DNA of 64,000 nucleotides from JBJMLO01 sp045805265 (GTDB lineage Bacteria; Actinomycetota; UBA4738; JACQTL01), in contig JBJMLO010000011.1 in NCBI GenBank assembly GCA_045805265.1, forward strand, positions 124,001 through 188,000, in the 5' to 3' direction. The notes under the pieces were generated by a model. It saw only the letters and a program-made list of their open reading frames with translations. It ran no database searches and was not told the origin of the DNA. Shown here piece after piece: positions 52,037 to 61,094 of the stretch; position 1 is the first letter of the stretch, and the number at the start of each line of letters is the position of its first letter. Made by a program: the position numbers and the translations under genes.

Positions 52037-54436
52037 TCAGGCGGGGGATCGGGCGCGGGGGGCGGTCCGGCGCGCCGCCGCGCCCGTTCTGGCCGTTCCC
52101 CCGGAGACCGGGACCGGACTCGCCGGGGCCGAGGAGGCGGGCAGCGTGGTGGGGGGCGTCGGCGACGGCAGCGTGGGGGACGGCGGGGGCGATGGTGGCG
52201 TCGTGGGCGGCGGCCCCGTCGTCGGTGGCGGGGGCGGGATCGGCGACGGCGACGGCGACGGCGTGGGGGACGGTGGCGGCGGCGGGGAGGGCGAGGGCGA
52301 GGGCGGCGGCGGGGGCGCAGGCGAGGCAATGGGTCCCTGACGCGTGTAGCCCACGAAGCTGGGCTGGTGGAAGTCCACCGCAGGGAGCCCCAGCTCCTGC
52401 GTCGTCTGCGCCATGAAGTCGTGCCAGATGGCGGCCGGGATCGTTCCTCCGAACACGTCGGAGACGCCCTCGATGCCGTGCATCGGCTTGTTCCCGGAGT
52501 GGTAGCCGACCCACACGCAGGCGGCGAGCTGGGGGATGTACCCGCAGAACCACGCGTTGGCCTCGTTGTTCGTCGTGCCGGTCTTGCCGGCGACCTGCCG
52601 GTCGGGGAGATCGGCCGCCGTCCCGGTCCCGTAGGCCACCACGCGCTGCAGCGCGTAGGTGACGAGGTCGGCGTCGTTCGCGTCGAGGACCCGGGTGCCC
52701 TTCGTGTTCGGCTTCGTCTCGATCGAGTGGCCGACCGACTTTACCTGCGAGATCGGGGTGGCCGAATGGCGGACGCCCCGGTCGGCGAGCGTGGCGTAGG
52801 CCCGCGTCATCTCGAGGGGCGACACCTCCTGCGTCCCCAGGGTGATCGAGCAGACCGGCCGCAGGGGGCTCTCGATCCCCATCGCGTGTGCGGTCGAAGC
52901 CACGTCCTTCGGGCCGTTGTTCAGGGCGGTCACCAGCTGGGCGAAGACCGTGTTCACCGAGAAGGCCGTGGCGTTCAGCAGGGAGAACGTCCCGGACTCC
53001 TCGTCGGCGGCGTTGGACAGGGTCCAGGGCCCGTATTTCCCCGTGGTGGCGTCGGTGGTGTAGCACCGGCGGTCGGGGATGGTGATCTGTGAGGGGCCCT
53101 GCCAGTACGAGTTCAGGCTGAACTTCTGCTTCATCGCGGCGGACAGCGTGAACGGCTTGAACGCCGACCCGGCCTGGCGCCGCGACGGTGCGACCGCGAG
53201 GTTCTCGTTGTTGGTGAGCTGGTCGAAGTCCGGTCCCCCCACCATGGCCCGGATCTCCCCGGTCCGGGGGTCGATGGCGACGAGCGCAGCGGACGGGTCG
53301 GACTTCGCCTGCAGGTGGTCGGCGATGGCGGTCTCGGCCGCGTGCTGGACCCGGCGGTCGAGGCTGGTCGTGACCCGGAGGCCGCCCGCGTAGGTCAGCT
53401 CGTCGCCGTACTTGTGCAGCAGCCACTGCCGCGTGTAGTCCATGAAGTAGGCGAAGTTCTGGCGGGTGCGGTTCGGGTCCCGGAACACCCTGACCGGCTT
53501 GGCCTCGAGCCGGGTCGCATCGGACGCGCTCAGGTGTCCCTGCTGGACCATCTGCTGCAGGACGTAGTTGCGGCGGTCCTTGGCGGACGCCGCGTGCTCG
53601 ACTGGGTCGAAGCGGCCGGGAGAGGCGATCATGCCGGCCAGCGTGGCCGATTCCAGCACGTCGTCCTTCCGCGCAGAATGGTGGAAGTAGGTCTGGGAGG
53701 CCGCCTCCACGCCGTAGGCGCCGTGCCCGAAGTAGATCGTGTTCAGGTACTTCTCGAGGATCTGGTCCTTGGAGAACTTGTGCTCGAGCTTGATGGCGTA
53801 CAGGGCCTCCTTGACCTTGCGGAAGATCGAGCGCTCGCCGTTCGTGTAGACGTTCTTCACGTACTGCTGGGTAATCGTCGAGCCACCCTGGACCGCGCTG
53901 TGGTGCAGGAGGTCCTGCCATGCCGCCCGGACGATCCCCGACACGCTGATGCCGCCGTGGTGGTAGTAGCTCTTGTCCTCGGTGTCGATGACGGCGTCCT
54001 GCAGGACCTTCGGCATCTGGGAGAGGGGGATCTCGGTGCGGTTGTAGGCGCCGTGCAGCTCGCCGATCTTGTCGCCGAACCGGTCGTAGATGAACGTGGT
54101 CCGGGCCGGCGGGGGCTCGTTGGGCAGCTGGATGTGCGCGTACGCGTACATGAGCGTGACGACGAGCGCCAGGATCAGGGCGAGGGGCGTGGCGACGAAG
54201 GCCCACCAGTACCGCCGGAAGAATCCCCGCTTCCTCGGCCGGGCGCGCTTGCCGTTCGGCTGCCCGGCCGACCACGCCTTGCCGGGAGTGGCCTGGACCG
54301 GCATCTTCGCGCCCTGCCGTTGGGGGGTCTTCCTGGTCCTGGAGGCAACGTGCTTGCCGCCCCGCGAAGGGCGCTGGGAAGTGGAGTCGAGGGCCAAGAC
54401 TCCGATGATCTTACCCAGGGGTGTCCAACAGCACAT
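52037..54436 (-). CDS. Class A penicillin-binding protein (PonA-like)
   Basis: A bifunctional glycan polymerase and transpeptidase of up to 799 residues. A basic cytoplasmic tail precedes one membrane helix (WAFVATPLALILALVVTLMY). The GT51 domain has AVIDTEDKSYYHHGG with the catalytic Glu and QGGSTITQQYVKN; the transpeptidase has SxxK in RRQAGSAFKPF, SVN in FSVNTVF and KTGTT. The last 100 residues are a Pro/Ser/Thr-rich low-complexity tail, as in mycobacterial PonA1. The start is uncertain: ATG 54436, TTG 54397 or ATG 54304. DUF5318 gene lies upstream, as Rv0049 does beside ponA1. Confidence 0.92.
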   Translation of the reverse strand: MCCWTPLGKIIGVLALDSTSQRPSRGGKHVASRTRKTPQRQGAKMPVQATPGKAWSAGQPNGKRARPRKRGFFRRYWWAFVATPLALILALVVTLMYAYAHIQLPNEPPPARTTFIYDRFGDKIGELHGAYNRTEIPLSQMPKVLQDAVIDTEDKSYYHHGGISVSGIVRAAWQDLLHHSAVQGGSTITQQYVKNVYTNGERSIFRKVKEALYAIKLEHKFSKDQILEKYLNTIYFGHGAYGVEAASQTYFHHSARKDDVLESATLAGMIASPGRFDPVEHAASAKDRRNYVLQQMVQQGHLSASDATRLEAKPVRVFRDPNRTRQNFAYFMDYTRQWLLHKYGDELTYAGGLRVTTSLDRRVQHAAETAIADHLQAKSDPSAALVAIDPRTGEIRAMVGGPDFDQLTNNENLAVAPSRRQAGSAFKPFTLSAAMKQKFSLNSYWQGPSQITIPDRRCYTTDATTGKYGPWTLSNAADEESGTFSLLNATAFSVNTVFAQLVTALNNGPKDVASTAHAMGIESPLRPVCSITLGTQEVSPLEMTRAYATLADRGVRHSATPISQVKSVGHSIETKPNTKGTRVLDANDADLVTYALQRVVAYGTGTAADLPDRQVAGKTGTTNNEANAWFCGYIPQLAACVWVGYHSGNKPMHGIEGVSDVFGGTIPAAIWHDFMAQTTQELGLPAVDFHQPSFVGYTRQGPIASPAPPPPPSPSPSPPPPPSPTPSPSPSPIPPPPPTTGPPPTTPPSPPPSPTLPSPTPPTTLPASSAPASPVPVSGGTARTGAAARRTAPRARSPA

Positions 54437-54542
54437 GGCAATCGAGGCTGCGGATCGATGGAGATTCGAGGCGCTCTGTGCAGGTCGTTCGGGTCGTTTC
54501 GCGTTGATTGTCGCGGAGCGGGGCGGGCCGGGGCGGGCCGGG

Positions 54543-54953
54543 TCAGCCGGCGGAGGCCGAGCGGGCGCGGTACACCTGGGACAGGTGGTTCCAGGAACAG
54601 CCGGTGCACACCTCGACCACGTAGCACGCGCCGCCGCGGTGAGCGGCCGCGACGTTGAGGGCCTCGGAGAGCTCCCACACCCGCCCGTTGTCGGCCCGGA
54701 GATCGTCGGCGTACACGTAGGCGAGCAGCCGCAGCTCCTCCTTCTTGCAGATCGGGCAGGCCCGGTTGGTCCGCCGCCCGACGTACTTGGCCGCGCGCAG
54801 CAGCTCCGGATGGGCGTCGCAGATGTCCAACCTGGTGAGCAGGCCGCTACGGAACTCCCGCAGCAGCGCGCGCTTGGCCAGCGTGTAGTCCACCGCGCCG
54901 AACGGGCGGCGGGCCCCGCGCAGAGGCCTGGTCGATCGGGCTACTCGATTCAC
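54543..54953 (-). CDS. DUF5318 protein
   Basis: A 136-residue actinobacterial DUF5318 protein: DYTLAKRALLREFRSGLLTR, DAHPELLRAAKYVG, a zinc-knuckle CPICKKEELRLLAYVYAD, and CYVVEVCTGCSWNHL. Cysteines are arranged as two CxxC pairs that should bind one zinc. GTG 54953 is the longest start; GTG 54893 would match homologue starts better. The conserved link with ponA suggests a role in cell-wall growth, but the function is unknown. Confidence 0.82.
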   Translation of the reverse strand: MNRVARSTRPLRGARRPFGAVDYTLAKRALLREFRSGLLTRLDICDAHPELLRAAKYVGRRTNRACPICKKEELRLLAYVYADDLRADNGRVWELSEALNVAAAHRGGACYVVEVCTGCSWNHLSQVYRARSASAG

Positions 54954-55055
54954 AGCCCGGCCATTCTACGGGTACCCCCCCTTCCTGCGCCCCCGACTTT
55001 CGGACCCGGTTCCCGGGCCGGACGGCGGGGAGCGGCGACCGGGAACCGGCACGGC

Positions 55056-55436
55056 CTACGCGCCACCGCCGGTGAGGTCCACGACCGCCCGGGCGGTTCC
55101 CGTCGTCTGACGGCCCGATCGGAGCAGGAGGAGCCCCGAGATCTCGACCCGGACCGTCACGACGGCCTCGGACCCGCCCACCGGGCAGTCGCAGCTCACG
55201 AGCTCGGCGCCGTTGGCGGCCGCGTAGCGATCGGCCACTGCGGCCGGATCCTCACCCGAAGGCTCCACGATCTCCTGGGCCGCCGCGAGAGCTGCCGCGT
55301 CCGCGGCCGACTGCGCCCGCGCCGCCGCGGCGAGGGCGCGAGTGATGTCGGCTGTCGCGAGGACCATGACGAGCACCATGACCAACACGCCCGCGGCCAG
55401 CAGGCTGATCGACCCCCGCTCGGATCGCGTCGTCAT
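55056..55436 (-). CDS. Pilus-assembly TadE-like protein (Rv3654c type)
   Basis: A 126-residue protein with an N-terminal membrane segment (GSISLLAAGVLVMVLVMVLA), followed by RAQSAADAAALAAAQEIVEP, the hallmark of the helicase/secretion-neighbourhood TadE-like proteins, and a short beta-rich end. It would be a minor pseudopilin or pilus anchor. ATG at 55436 overlaps the tadE stop as ATGA. Last gene of the Tad operon. Confidence 0.85.
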   Translation of the reverse strand: MTTRSERGSISLLAAGVLVMVLVMVLATADITRALAAAARAQSAADAAALAAAQEIVEPSGEDPAAVADRYAAANGAELVSCDCPVGGSEAVVTVRVEISGLLLLRSGRQTTGTARAVVDLTGGGA

Positions 55437-55861
55437 CCGAACTCCTGGCGCATCGTCGTCTGGGCGTGCAGCGTCATGGTGGACGGGAGCAGCCACGCCA
55501 CCGCCGGAATGGACGTCGAGTCGTCGTACGTGAGCGAGACCGTGACTGGCTGCCCCCGCCCCCCGTCCCGCCCGACCTCGACCGAGATGCGGTCGGTCAC
55601 CAGCGTCGCGGCGGCGGCGTCGACCGCGGCCCGGATCCTGCCGTCGTCGTCCGTGACCGCCGCCTCGCGCGCCCCCGCTCGAGCCGCGTTGGCCAGGGCG
55701 AGCCGATCCCGGACCACCAGCCCGACCTGGACCAACGCGAGCGTGACGATCAGGAGCAGAGGCAGGACCATCGCGAACTCCAGGGCGGCGGATCCCCGCT
55801 CACCCTCGAGTCGTCCGCGTCCCGGCCTCGGCCGCCGATCATGCGGATGGAGACGCGTCAG
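55433..55861 (-). CDS. TadE minor pilin, apparently with a CTG start
   Basis: A TadE protein: GERGSAALEFAMVLPLLLIV is the TadE motif and hydrophobic helix, followed by LALANAARAGAREAAV and a beta-rich C-terminus. No ATG, GTG or TTG exists in frame between the upstream flp and this motif. The only candidate is CTG at 55861, which overlaps the flp stop as CTGA, the same geometry as the GTGA/ATGA overlaps used elsewhere in this operon. That gives 142 residues. The alternative is a sequencing frameshift relative to an ATG at 55841. Confidence 0.78.
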   Translation of the reverse strand: MTRLHPHDRRPRPGRGRLEGERGSAALEFAMVLPLLLIVTLALVQVGLVVRDRLALANAARAGAREAAVTDDDGRIRAAVDAAAATLVTDRISVEVGRDGGRGQPVTVSLTYDDSTSIPAVAWLLPSTMTLHAQTTMRQEFG

Positions 55862-56049
55862 GCGTTGCTCGAGACGCTGTCGATGATCTTGTCGAAGAAG
55901 GCCGGAAGCTTGCCGCTCGACCTGGCCCAGGCGATCAGGACCACCGCGACGGCAACCGCCGCCAGGATCACCAGCGCGTACTCCGCGGTGGTCTGCCCCT
56001 CCTCCCGGACGAACATCGTCTGCACGCGGGCGTAGAGCTTCAGCAACAT
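55858..56049 (-). CDS. Flp-type pilin
   Basis: A 63-residue prepilin: short leader with EEGQTTAEYALVILAAVAVA, the Flp processing and hydrophobic-helix region (cleavage expected at the Gly before QTTAEY), and a short tail AFFDKIIDSVSSNA. ATG 56049 follows AGGAGGTGA by seven bases; the upstream GTG at 56058 is inside that site. It is the major pilin candidate. No prepilin peptidase gene is visible in this window. Confidence 0.9.
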   Translation of the reverse strand: MLLKLYARVQTMFVREEGQTTAEYALVILAAVAVAVVLIAWARSSGKLPAFFDKIIDSVSSNA

Positions 56050-56064
56050 CGCGTTCACCTCCTC

Positions 56065-56943
56065 TCATCGGACCGACCGGAGCGTCGAGAGCAGCACCGG
56101 CACGACGGTGAGGAGGAGGAATGCGGGCAGGATCATGAACACGAGCGGGAACAGCATCTTCACCGGCGCCTTGCGCGCCAGCTCGGCCGCTCGCGATCGC
56201 CTCGAGTCCCGGACCTCGTCGGCCCGGTGGCGAAGCGACTCGGCCAGCGGGGTCCCCAGCGATTCGGTCCGGGCCATCGCCATGACGGCACGGTTCAGGT
56301 CGGCCAGCTCCAGGCGGGACGCCAGCGCCCGGAGCTCGGGCCGCCACCGCGCGCCGAGATCCACCCGGGCGAGCAGGATTCGGAGCTCCTCGGCGAGCGG
56401 GGCGGCGATCGACGCTGCGGCCCGCCGGAGCGCCAGCAACGCGGAAAGGCCTGCCGTCGACCCCGCGGCCAGGAGGTCGAGGAACTGGGGAAGCTGGGCC
56501 TCGATCTGTCGCCGGCGCCGGCGCACGAGACGGGCGATGACCACGTCGGGGCCGGCCAGGGCGCCGGCCGCGAGCAGCGGAGCCAGCAGCGGTGCCGGCG
56601 GTGGAGCGGGGAGGACCGCCCCGACCAGGACGATCGCGGCAACCCCCTTCCACCCGACGTACAGGTCGGGTTCCAGCCGCACGTGGGCCGCTTCCAACCG
56701 GGCTCGGGCCAGCTCGGCGCGGGCCATCCGCGAGATCCACCTCGACCTGCCGACCGCGATCGCGATCCGGCGGGCCACGCCGGCCGGGGATCGTGGTGCG
56801 TGTGGAAGGCGCAGCCGGCGGATCACGGTCGTGTCGGCGCGCGTTCCGGCGGCCGAGACGAAGGCCGCAGCCGCGCCACCGCACAGGAGCGCCCCGGCCA
56901 TCGCGGTGATGCCCGGGATCGCGTGCCCGTTCATGGCGTTCAC
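56065..56943 (-). CDS. TadC-like type II/IV secretion F-domain protein
   Basis: A 292-residue inner-membrane platform protein. N-terminal hydrophobic segment (AMAGALLCGGAAAAFVSAAG), a charged cytoplasmic part, two central helices (GAVLPAPPPAPLLAPLLAAGA), and the T2SSF domain LPQFLDLLAAGSTAGLSALL to GTPLAESLRHRADEVRD, ending in a C-terminal helix (FPLVFMILPAFLLLTVVPVL). GTG at 56943 overlaps the tadB stop as GTGA. Confidence 0.9.
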   Translation of the reverse strand: MNAMNGHAIPGITAMAGALLCGGAAAAFVSAAGTRADTTVIRRLRLPHAPRSPAGVARRIAIAVGRSRWISRMARAELARARLEAAHVRLEPDLYVGWKGVAAIVLVGAVLPAPPPAPLLAPLLAAGALAGPDVVIARLVRRRRRQIEAQLPQFLDLLAAGSTAGLSALLALRRAAASIAAPLAEELRILLARVDLGARWRPELRALASRLELADLNRAVMAMARTESLGTPLAESLRHRADEVRDSRRSRAAELARKAPVKMLFPLVFMILPAFLLLTVVPVLLSTLRSVR

Positions 56944-57815
56944 GAGGCCCCTCGAAGAAGGTGGCGGATCCACAGGAACGCCGATCCGTCGAGCGCCAGG
57001 CCGAGGGCAGCGGAGATCAGGCCGAGAGGCGTCGACAGGGCCGCCGTGACGTCGTGGCGCGAGATCACGGACATGAACAAGAAGAAGCCGATCGGGAGCA
57101 GGCCGAGGATCGTCCCGGACAGCCGGGCCTGCGCCGTGAGCGACCGGAGCTCCCCGGCCGCCGCGACCCGCTGCCGGAGCGTCCGGACGGCGTCGTCGAG
57201 GATGACCGGGGCGTCCCCACCCACCCGATGCTGCAGCTGCAGGACCGCGACGGCCAGGCGGACGTCGTCTCCGGGTTCCTGCCGGGCGAGGACATCGAGC
57301 GATTCGTCGAAGGACATCCCGAGCGACTCGCGCTGGACCACGGCCCGGAGCGAGTCGGAGAGCGGCGGCGAGCCCTCGTCGGCTGCGAAGGCCACCGCTT
57401 GCGACGGCGACATGCCGGCCCGGAGGGCCGCGGCGATCCCGTCCATCGAGTCCGCGAGCTGGCCCTCGATCAGCTCGAAGCGGCGTTCGGAACGCCGGGC
57501 CCGCCGCCACCGGGGGACCCACACGCCGATCGCCGCACCCGCGACCGCGCCGACGGGACCCGCGAGCGCCAGCCCGGCGACCACCCCGAGACCAACCCCC
57601 GCAAGGGTCGTCACGACCGGCCGCGCCGGCCGTCTCGCGCGCCGACTCCCGGGCAATGTTCGGATCCGTTCCCGAACACCGACCCGCGGCGATGCGCCGC
57701 CAGTCTTGGCTCCGGCACGTCGCAGCAGGCGTTCCCGCTCGCCGGTCGCCACGGCCCGGCCGGCGAGCACCACGGCGGCTCCGGCCAGGACCGGCGCCAG
57801 CGCCTGGGGGGTCAC
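56940..57815 (-). CDS. TadB-like type II/IV secretion F-domain protein
   Basis: A 291-residue platform protein with membrane segments at the N-terminus, at about 70-105 (VVTTLAGVGLGVVAGLALAG), and C-terminal (GTILGLLPIGFFLFMSVI). The T2SSF domain is QLADSMDGIAAALRAGMSP to SFDESLDVLARQEPGDDVRL. GTG at 57815 overlaps the cpaF stop as GTGA. It and TadC form the pilus inner-membrane core. Confidence 0.92.
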   Translation of the reverse strand: MTPQALAPVLAGAAVVLAGRAVATGERERLLRRAGAKTGGASPRVGVRERIRTLPGSRRARRPARPVVTTLAGVGLGVVAGLALAGPVGAVAGAAIGVWVPRWRRARRSERRFELIEGQLADSMDGIAAALRAGMSPSQAVAFAADEGSPPLSDSLRAVVQRESLGMSFDESLDVLARQEPGDDVRLAVAVLQLQHRVGGDAPVILDDAVRTLRQRVAAAGELRSLTAQARLSGTILGLLPIGFFLFMSVISRHDVTAALSTPLGLISAALGLALDGSAFLWIRHLLRGAS

Positions 57816-59293
57816 GGGATACCCTCCCGCTCGGGCGGTTCCGGCGCCGGGCCCCCCGCCCCGATCGGGATGCGCTCCCAGGCAGCGTGAGGGCGGCCGG
57901 CGTCTTCCTCGCTCCTCATGCGGTCCGTATCCGGACCCGGGACGAAGACGTGCGGCGGAAGCGGCGCCCCCCTCTCGGCGAGGACCTCGATCAGCTCGGG
58001 GATCTCCCCCGTCGCCACGAACTCCCCGCCGGCGCCGCCACCGCCGCGCAGCCGGAACGAGAACGCCTCGCGCACCACGGGCTCGCCGTCCCGGCACCCC
58101 TCCACCACGCTCACGTGCAGCGCCACGCGCCGCCCGTCGCGGAGTCTCGCCATGTGCACCACCACGTCGACCGCAGCCGCCACCTGTTCGCGGATGTGGG
58201 CCGCGGGCAGCTCCACATCCGACATCAGGGCCATGGTCTCCAGGCGCCAGAGGAGGTGATGCGGCGAGTTCGCGTGAGCGGTGGAGAGTGAACCTTCGTG
58301 TCCGGTGTTGAGCGCCTGGAGCATGTCGAGCGCCTCGGCGCCCCGGACCTCGCCGACGATGATCCGGTCCGGCCGCATGCGCAGCGCGTTGCGCACCAGG
58401 TCCCGCACGGTGACCTGGCCTCGCCCCTCCACGTTCGGAGGCCGCGCCTCGAGGCGAACGACGTGCGGCTTGCCGAGCCGGAGCTCGGCCGCATCCTCGA
58501 TGGTGATCAGCCGCTCGCCGTCCGGGATGAACGACGCCAGGACGTTCAGCAGCGTGGTCTTCCCGGAGCTCGCCCCGCCCGACACGATCACGTTGGCCTT
58601 GCCCCGGACGCAGGCGGCGAGGAACCGGAGCATCCGCGGACCCAGGGTCCCCTGCTCGACGAGATCCCGGGCCGAGAACGGGATCAGCGAGAACTTCCTG
58701 ATGTTCAGCACCGGACCGCAGAGCGAAAGGGGCGGGATCAGCGCATGGACCCTGCTGCCGTCAGGAAGTCGCGCGTCCACCCAGGGTGACGATTCGTCGA
58801 CCCGAAGACCCAGCGGGGCCACGATCCTCTCGATCACGTGCAGCACGGCCTCCTCCCCCTCAAACAGGCCACGCCCCACCCTCTCGAGCCGCCCCTTCCG
58901 CTCCACGTAGACGTCGTCGGCCCCGTTCACCATGACCTCGCTGACCTCCGGGTCCCGTAGCAGGGACTCGATGGGTCCGAGGCCGACGACACGATCCGAA
59001 ACCTCGTTCACGACGCGGGCCAGCGCCTCCTGGGGCAGCAGATGGCCCTCCTCGCGCAGCACGGCGAGCGCCTCCTCACGGATTAACAGGCGCCTGGCCG
59101 CCGGATGCAGCGTGGCGATGCCCCGGCCGCCGACCCGCTCCATCAGCGCGTCATGGAGTCGCCGCTTGATCGGGGCGAGCGGGTCCCGGACTTCTGCGTC
59201 GGCATCCGCGTGGGCGCCGGCGACGGCATCGGCCCCTCGCGACCCGTTCGCCGTGGCGGGCCTGACGCTGGGGTGCTTCCACGGTCCGTTCAC
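57812..59293 (-). CDS. cpaF: CpaF/TadA pilus assembly ATPase
   Basis: A 493-residue hexameric ATPase driving Tad pilus assembly. The N-terminal domain contains VNEVSDRVVGLGPIESLLRD and EVMVNGADDVYVERKGRL; the motor domain has Walker A SGGASSGKTTLLNV, Asp box ITIEDAAELRL, Walker B DRIIVGEVRGAEALD, and the His box GSLSTAHANSPHHLLWR. GTG at 59293 overlaps the cpaE stop as GTGA. It is equivalent to Rv3659c in position. Confidence 0.95.
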   Translation of the reverse strand: MNGPWKHPSVRPATANGSRGADAVAGAHADADAEVRDPLAPIKRRLHDALMERVGGRGIATLHPAARRLLIREEALAVLREEGHLLPQEALARVVNEVSDRVVGLGPIESLLRDPEVSEVMVNGADDVYVERKGRLERVGRGLFEGEEAVLHVIERIVAPLGLRVDESSPWVDARLPDGSRVHALIPPLSLCGPVLNIRKFSLIPFSARDLVEQGTLGPRMLRFLAACVRGKANVIVSGGASSGKTTLLNVLASFIPDGERLITIEDAAELRLGKPHVVRLEARPPNVEGRGQVTVRDLVRNALRMRPDRIIVGEVRGAEALDMLQALNTGHEGSLSTAHANSPHHLLWRLETMALMSDVELPAAHIREQVAAAVDVVVHMARLRDGRRVALHVSVVEGCRDGEPVVREAFSFRLRGGGGAGGEFVATGEIPELIEVLAERGAPLPPHVFVPGPDTDRMRSEEDAGRPHAAWERIPIGAGGPAPEPPEREGIP

Positions 59294-60390
59294 GCCGCCA
59301 CCCCCGGGCTGGGGACCGCCACGCGACCGGCCAGCCGGACGATCGCTCGTACCGATCGCCGCCTGCCGCCCAGCAACAGCCCCCGGTCCTGCATCCGGCA
59401 GACCTTCCGGTCCTCCGGGATCACCGCCAGGGGCGGCCCCCCGAACGCCCGCTCCGCGTCACTCGCCGAGATGTCCGCTCTCCTCGCCCGGTTGATCACC
59501 ATTCCCAACCGCGGACCCAGGCCCAACCCGTCGAGCGTCTCGAATGCCCGTCGCCCGTCGCGGAACGCCAGGACGTCGAGCGTGAGCACCATCAGCACGC
59601 GCCCGGACGCCAGCAGCACCGCTGCCGCGACGTCGTCGATGGGCCTGCCCACATGGACCACCACCGCGTCGGCCATCCCGGCGGCCACGTCGACCAGGGC
59701 TCGGTACGCCGCGGGTCCCGAGCCCTCGACCGAGGCCGACCCCGAAGGCGCAAGGAGGACGTCGAACCCCGCCGGATGGCGCCACAGCACCTCCTCGAGG
59801 TGCTGGTCCTCCAGCTCTCCGGCGACCGGCTCCAGGTCCTCGATGGTTCGAACGGCTTCCCCGTCGGGAACGCCGAGCGCGACCGTGAGGTCGGCGAATC
59901 GCCAGTCGGCGTCGATCACGATGGTCCGCGACCCCGACCGGGCGAGCGCCGCCGCGAGGTGCGTCGCCACGAATGTCGCGCCGACTCCGCCCCGGGGGCC
60001 GTAGACGGCGACGACCGACGCACGCCGCGGCGGCGGCCCGGCCTTGGTCGGAGCGCTGCCCGCGGCCGCATCGGCCAGGGCCGCGCGCTCCGACGGCCAC
60101 AGGAAGAAACCTCCGGCCCCGAGTTCGATGGCTCCCCGGAGGGCCGGCAGGGTCTCGGCCGTCTCGAGCGCCAGGAACCGGCTGCCGTTCACGCCACCCG
60201 CCGCGCGGACCAGCTCGGCCGAGCCGACGACCGCGTGCGGTTCGTGCTCGCGGATCGCCGCTGCCAGGGCGGCTGAGGAGGCGGCGGACGCAACCACCCG
60301 CGATCGCCCGCCGCGGTCCAGGAAGTCGACGACCTCCTCCGCCAGCTGCGACGAGTCGAGCCCCAGCACGATCCTGGCCACACCGTCCAC
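59290..60390 (-). CDS. CpaE/TadZ (Ssd-like) pilus localisation ATPase
   Basis: A 366-residue protein with a receiver-like N-terminal domain (to about residue 115; no phosphoacceptor motif) and a ParA/MinD-like domain. The Walker A region reads YGPRGGVGATFVATHLA: the usual lysine of GGVGKT is Ala, a deviation also known in TadZ/Ssd proteins. TIVIDADWRFADLTVALGV is the following motif. It probably marks the pilus assembly site at the membrane. GTG 60390 with GGAGG five bases before is preferred. First gene of the Tad operon. Confidence 0.88.
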   Translation of the reverse strand: MDGVARIVLGLDSSQLAEEVVDFLDRGGRSRVVASAASSAALAAAIREHEPHAVVGSAELVRAAGGVNGSRFLALETAETLPALRGAIELGAGGFFLWPSERAALADAAAGSAPTKAGPPPRRASVVAVYGPRGGVGATFVATHLAAALARSGSRTIVIDADWRFADLTVALGVPDGEAVRTIEDLEPVAGELEDQHLEEVLWRHPAGFDVLLAPSGSASVEGSGPAAYRALVDVAAGMADAVVVHVGRPIDDVAAAVLLASGRVLMVLTLDVLAFRDGRRAFETLDGLGLGPRLGMVINRARRADISASDAERAFGGPPLAVIPEDRKVCRMQDRGLLLGGRRRSVRAIVRLAGRVAVPSPGVAA

Positions 60391-60667
60391 TCCGCCCTCC
60401 CTTCGGGCACGTCGAAGTCCACACATCCACTGCTGAGGGGAAGCCCGGGGAAGTGACCGACTGCCGGAACCGATTCCGGACCGCCCGTGGAGGCGCGGGG
60501 CCAGTGGCGGCGGACCGGTCTTCGGTTCGTGCCTCCCGGCCCGGGGAAGCGACGGGCCGTCGAGGCAGCGCCCACGTTAGCCTCATGGCCGCCTCGCGCC
60601 AATCCCCGAACCGGCGGGTTTTCCACAGGCCGGGGGGGAGGGGGTCGCCGGGTCGCCGGGGGATCTC

Positions 60668-60697
60668 CCTATGGCCGGAAATGACTAGTCGGTTCAG
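60668..60697 (-). promoter_or_regulatory. Loose sigma-28-like site upstream of the Tad operon
   Basis: On the minus strand CTGAAC, 16 bases, then GCCATAGG. Compared with the site at 49758 the flanks CTGAA and TTCCGGCC are shared but one G of GCCGATA is missing. It is about 280 bases upstream of cpaE. Weak on its own. Confidence 0.25.
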
Positions 60698-60757
60698 GCC
60701 ATGCCGGCCTCACGAAGCCCGGTCCTCACACCCCCGAGCCTTCGAATTAGGGTCGCC

Positions 60758-60787
60758 TTGACACGAACGACGGAAGGCCCATAGTGT
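60758..60787 (+). promoter_or_regulatory. Promoter candidate for the unknown membrane gene
   Basis: TTGACA (60758-60763), an 18-base spacer, then TAGTGT (60782-60787). The -35 is consensus; the -10 matches at T, A and final T. Transcription would start near 60795, giving a leader of about 300 bases. Confidence 0.5.
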
Positions 60788-61094
60788 TATTTTCGGTCGA
60801 TTTGTGCAGGGCTCCGTCCCGTATGGCTATCCGGGTGGAGGTTGCGGCCGTGGGCGTTTCCAACTCTTTGGTGTCCGAAACCTTGCTGGATGACACTCGG
60901 CCGTGCGCGGCCGGCACCGACTTGGGCAAGGGCCCCAGGGCTTGCGCCATGCGTTCATTCCGGAACCCGTCGTCATCGACCCTGACTTGCATCCCACACG
61001 CTGACGATTGCGCACGGCCGCACATCTTGCGGCCCATCCCTGCACCTGTTTGGCCCGTCTCCTCGAGTGGTCCCGCTCAGCAAGGGAGGCCCCG

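Larger units (their letters stand above)
60391..61094. other. About 700-base divergent region between the Tad operon and an unknown membrane gene
   Basis: Contents: a TTTTCCACA DnaA-box-like sequence at 60619-60627, a loose sigma-28-like site on the minus strand (60668-60697), a plus-strand promoter candidate (60758-60787), and a local A/T-richer patch near 60780-60810. Small open frames here (for example 60784-61122) lack ribosome binding sites and family resemblance. The unknown gene would have a leader of about 300 bases. Confidence 0.5.

Noticed and set aside
52080..52330. Dense GGCGAC/GGGCGA-type repeats at the end of the PBP gene
   Set aside because: They encode the Pro/Ser/Thr-rich C-terminal tail; ordinary low complexity rather than a CRISPR or regulatory array.
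59959..60001. Loss of the Walker A lysine in CpaE as evidence of a broken gene
   Set aside because: TadZ/Ssd proteins are known to carry deviant Walker A motifs, and the frame is intact.
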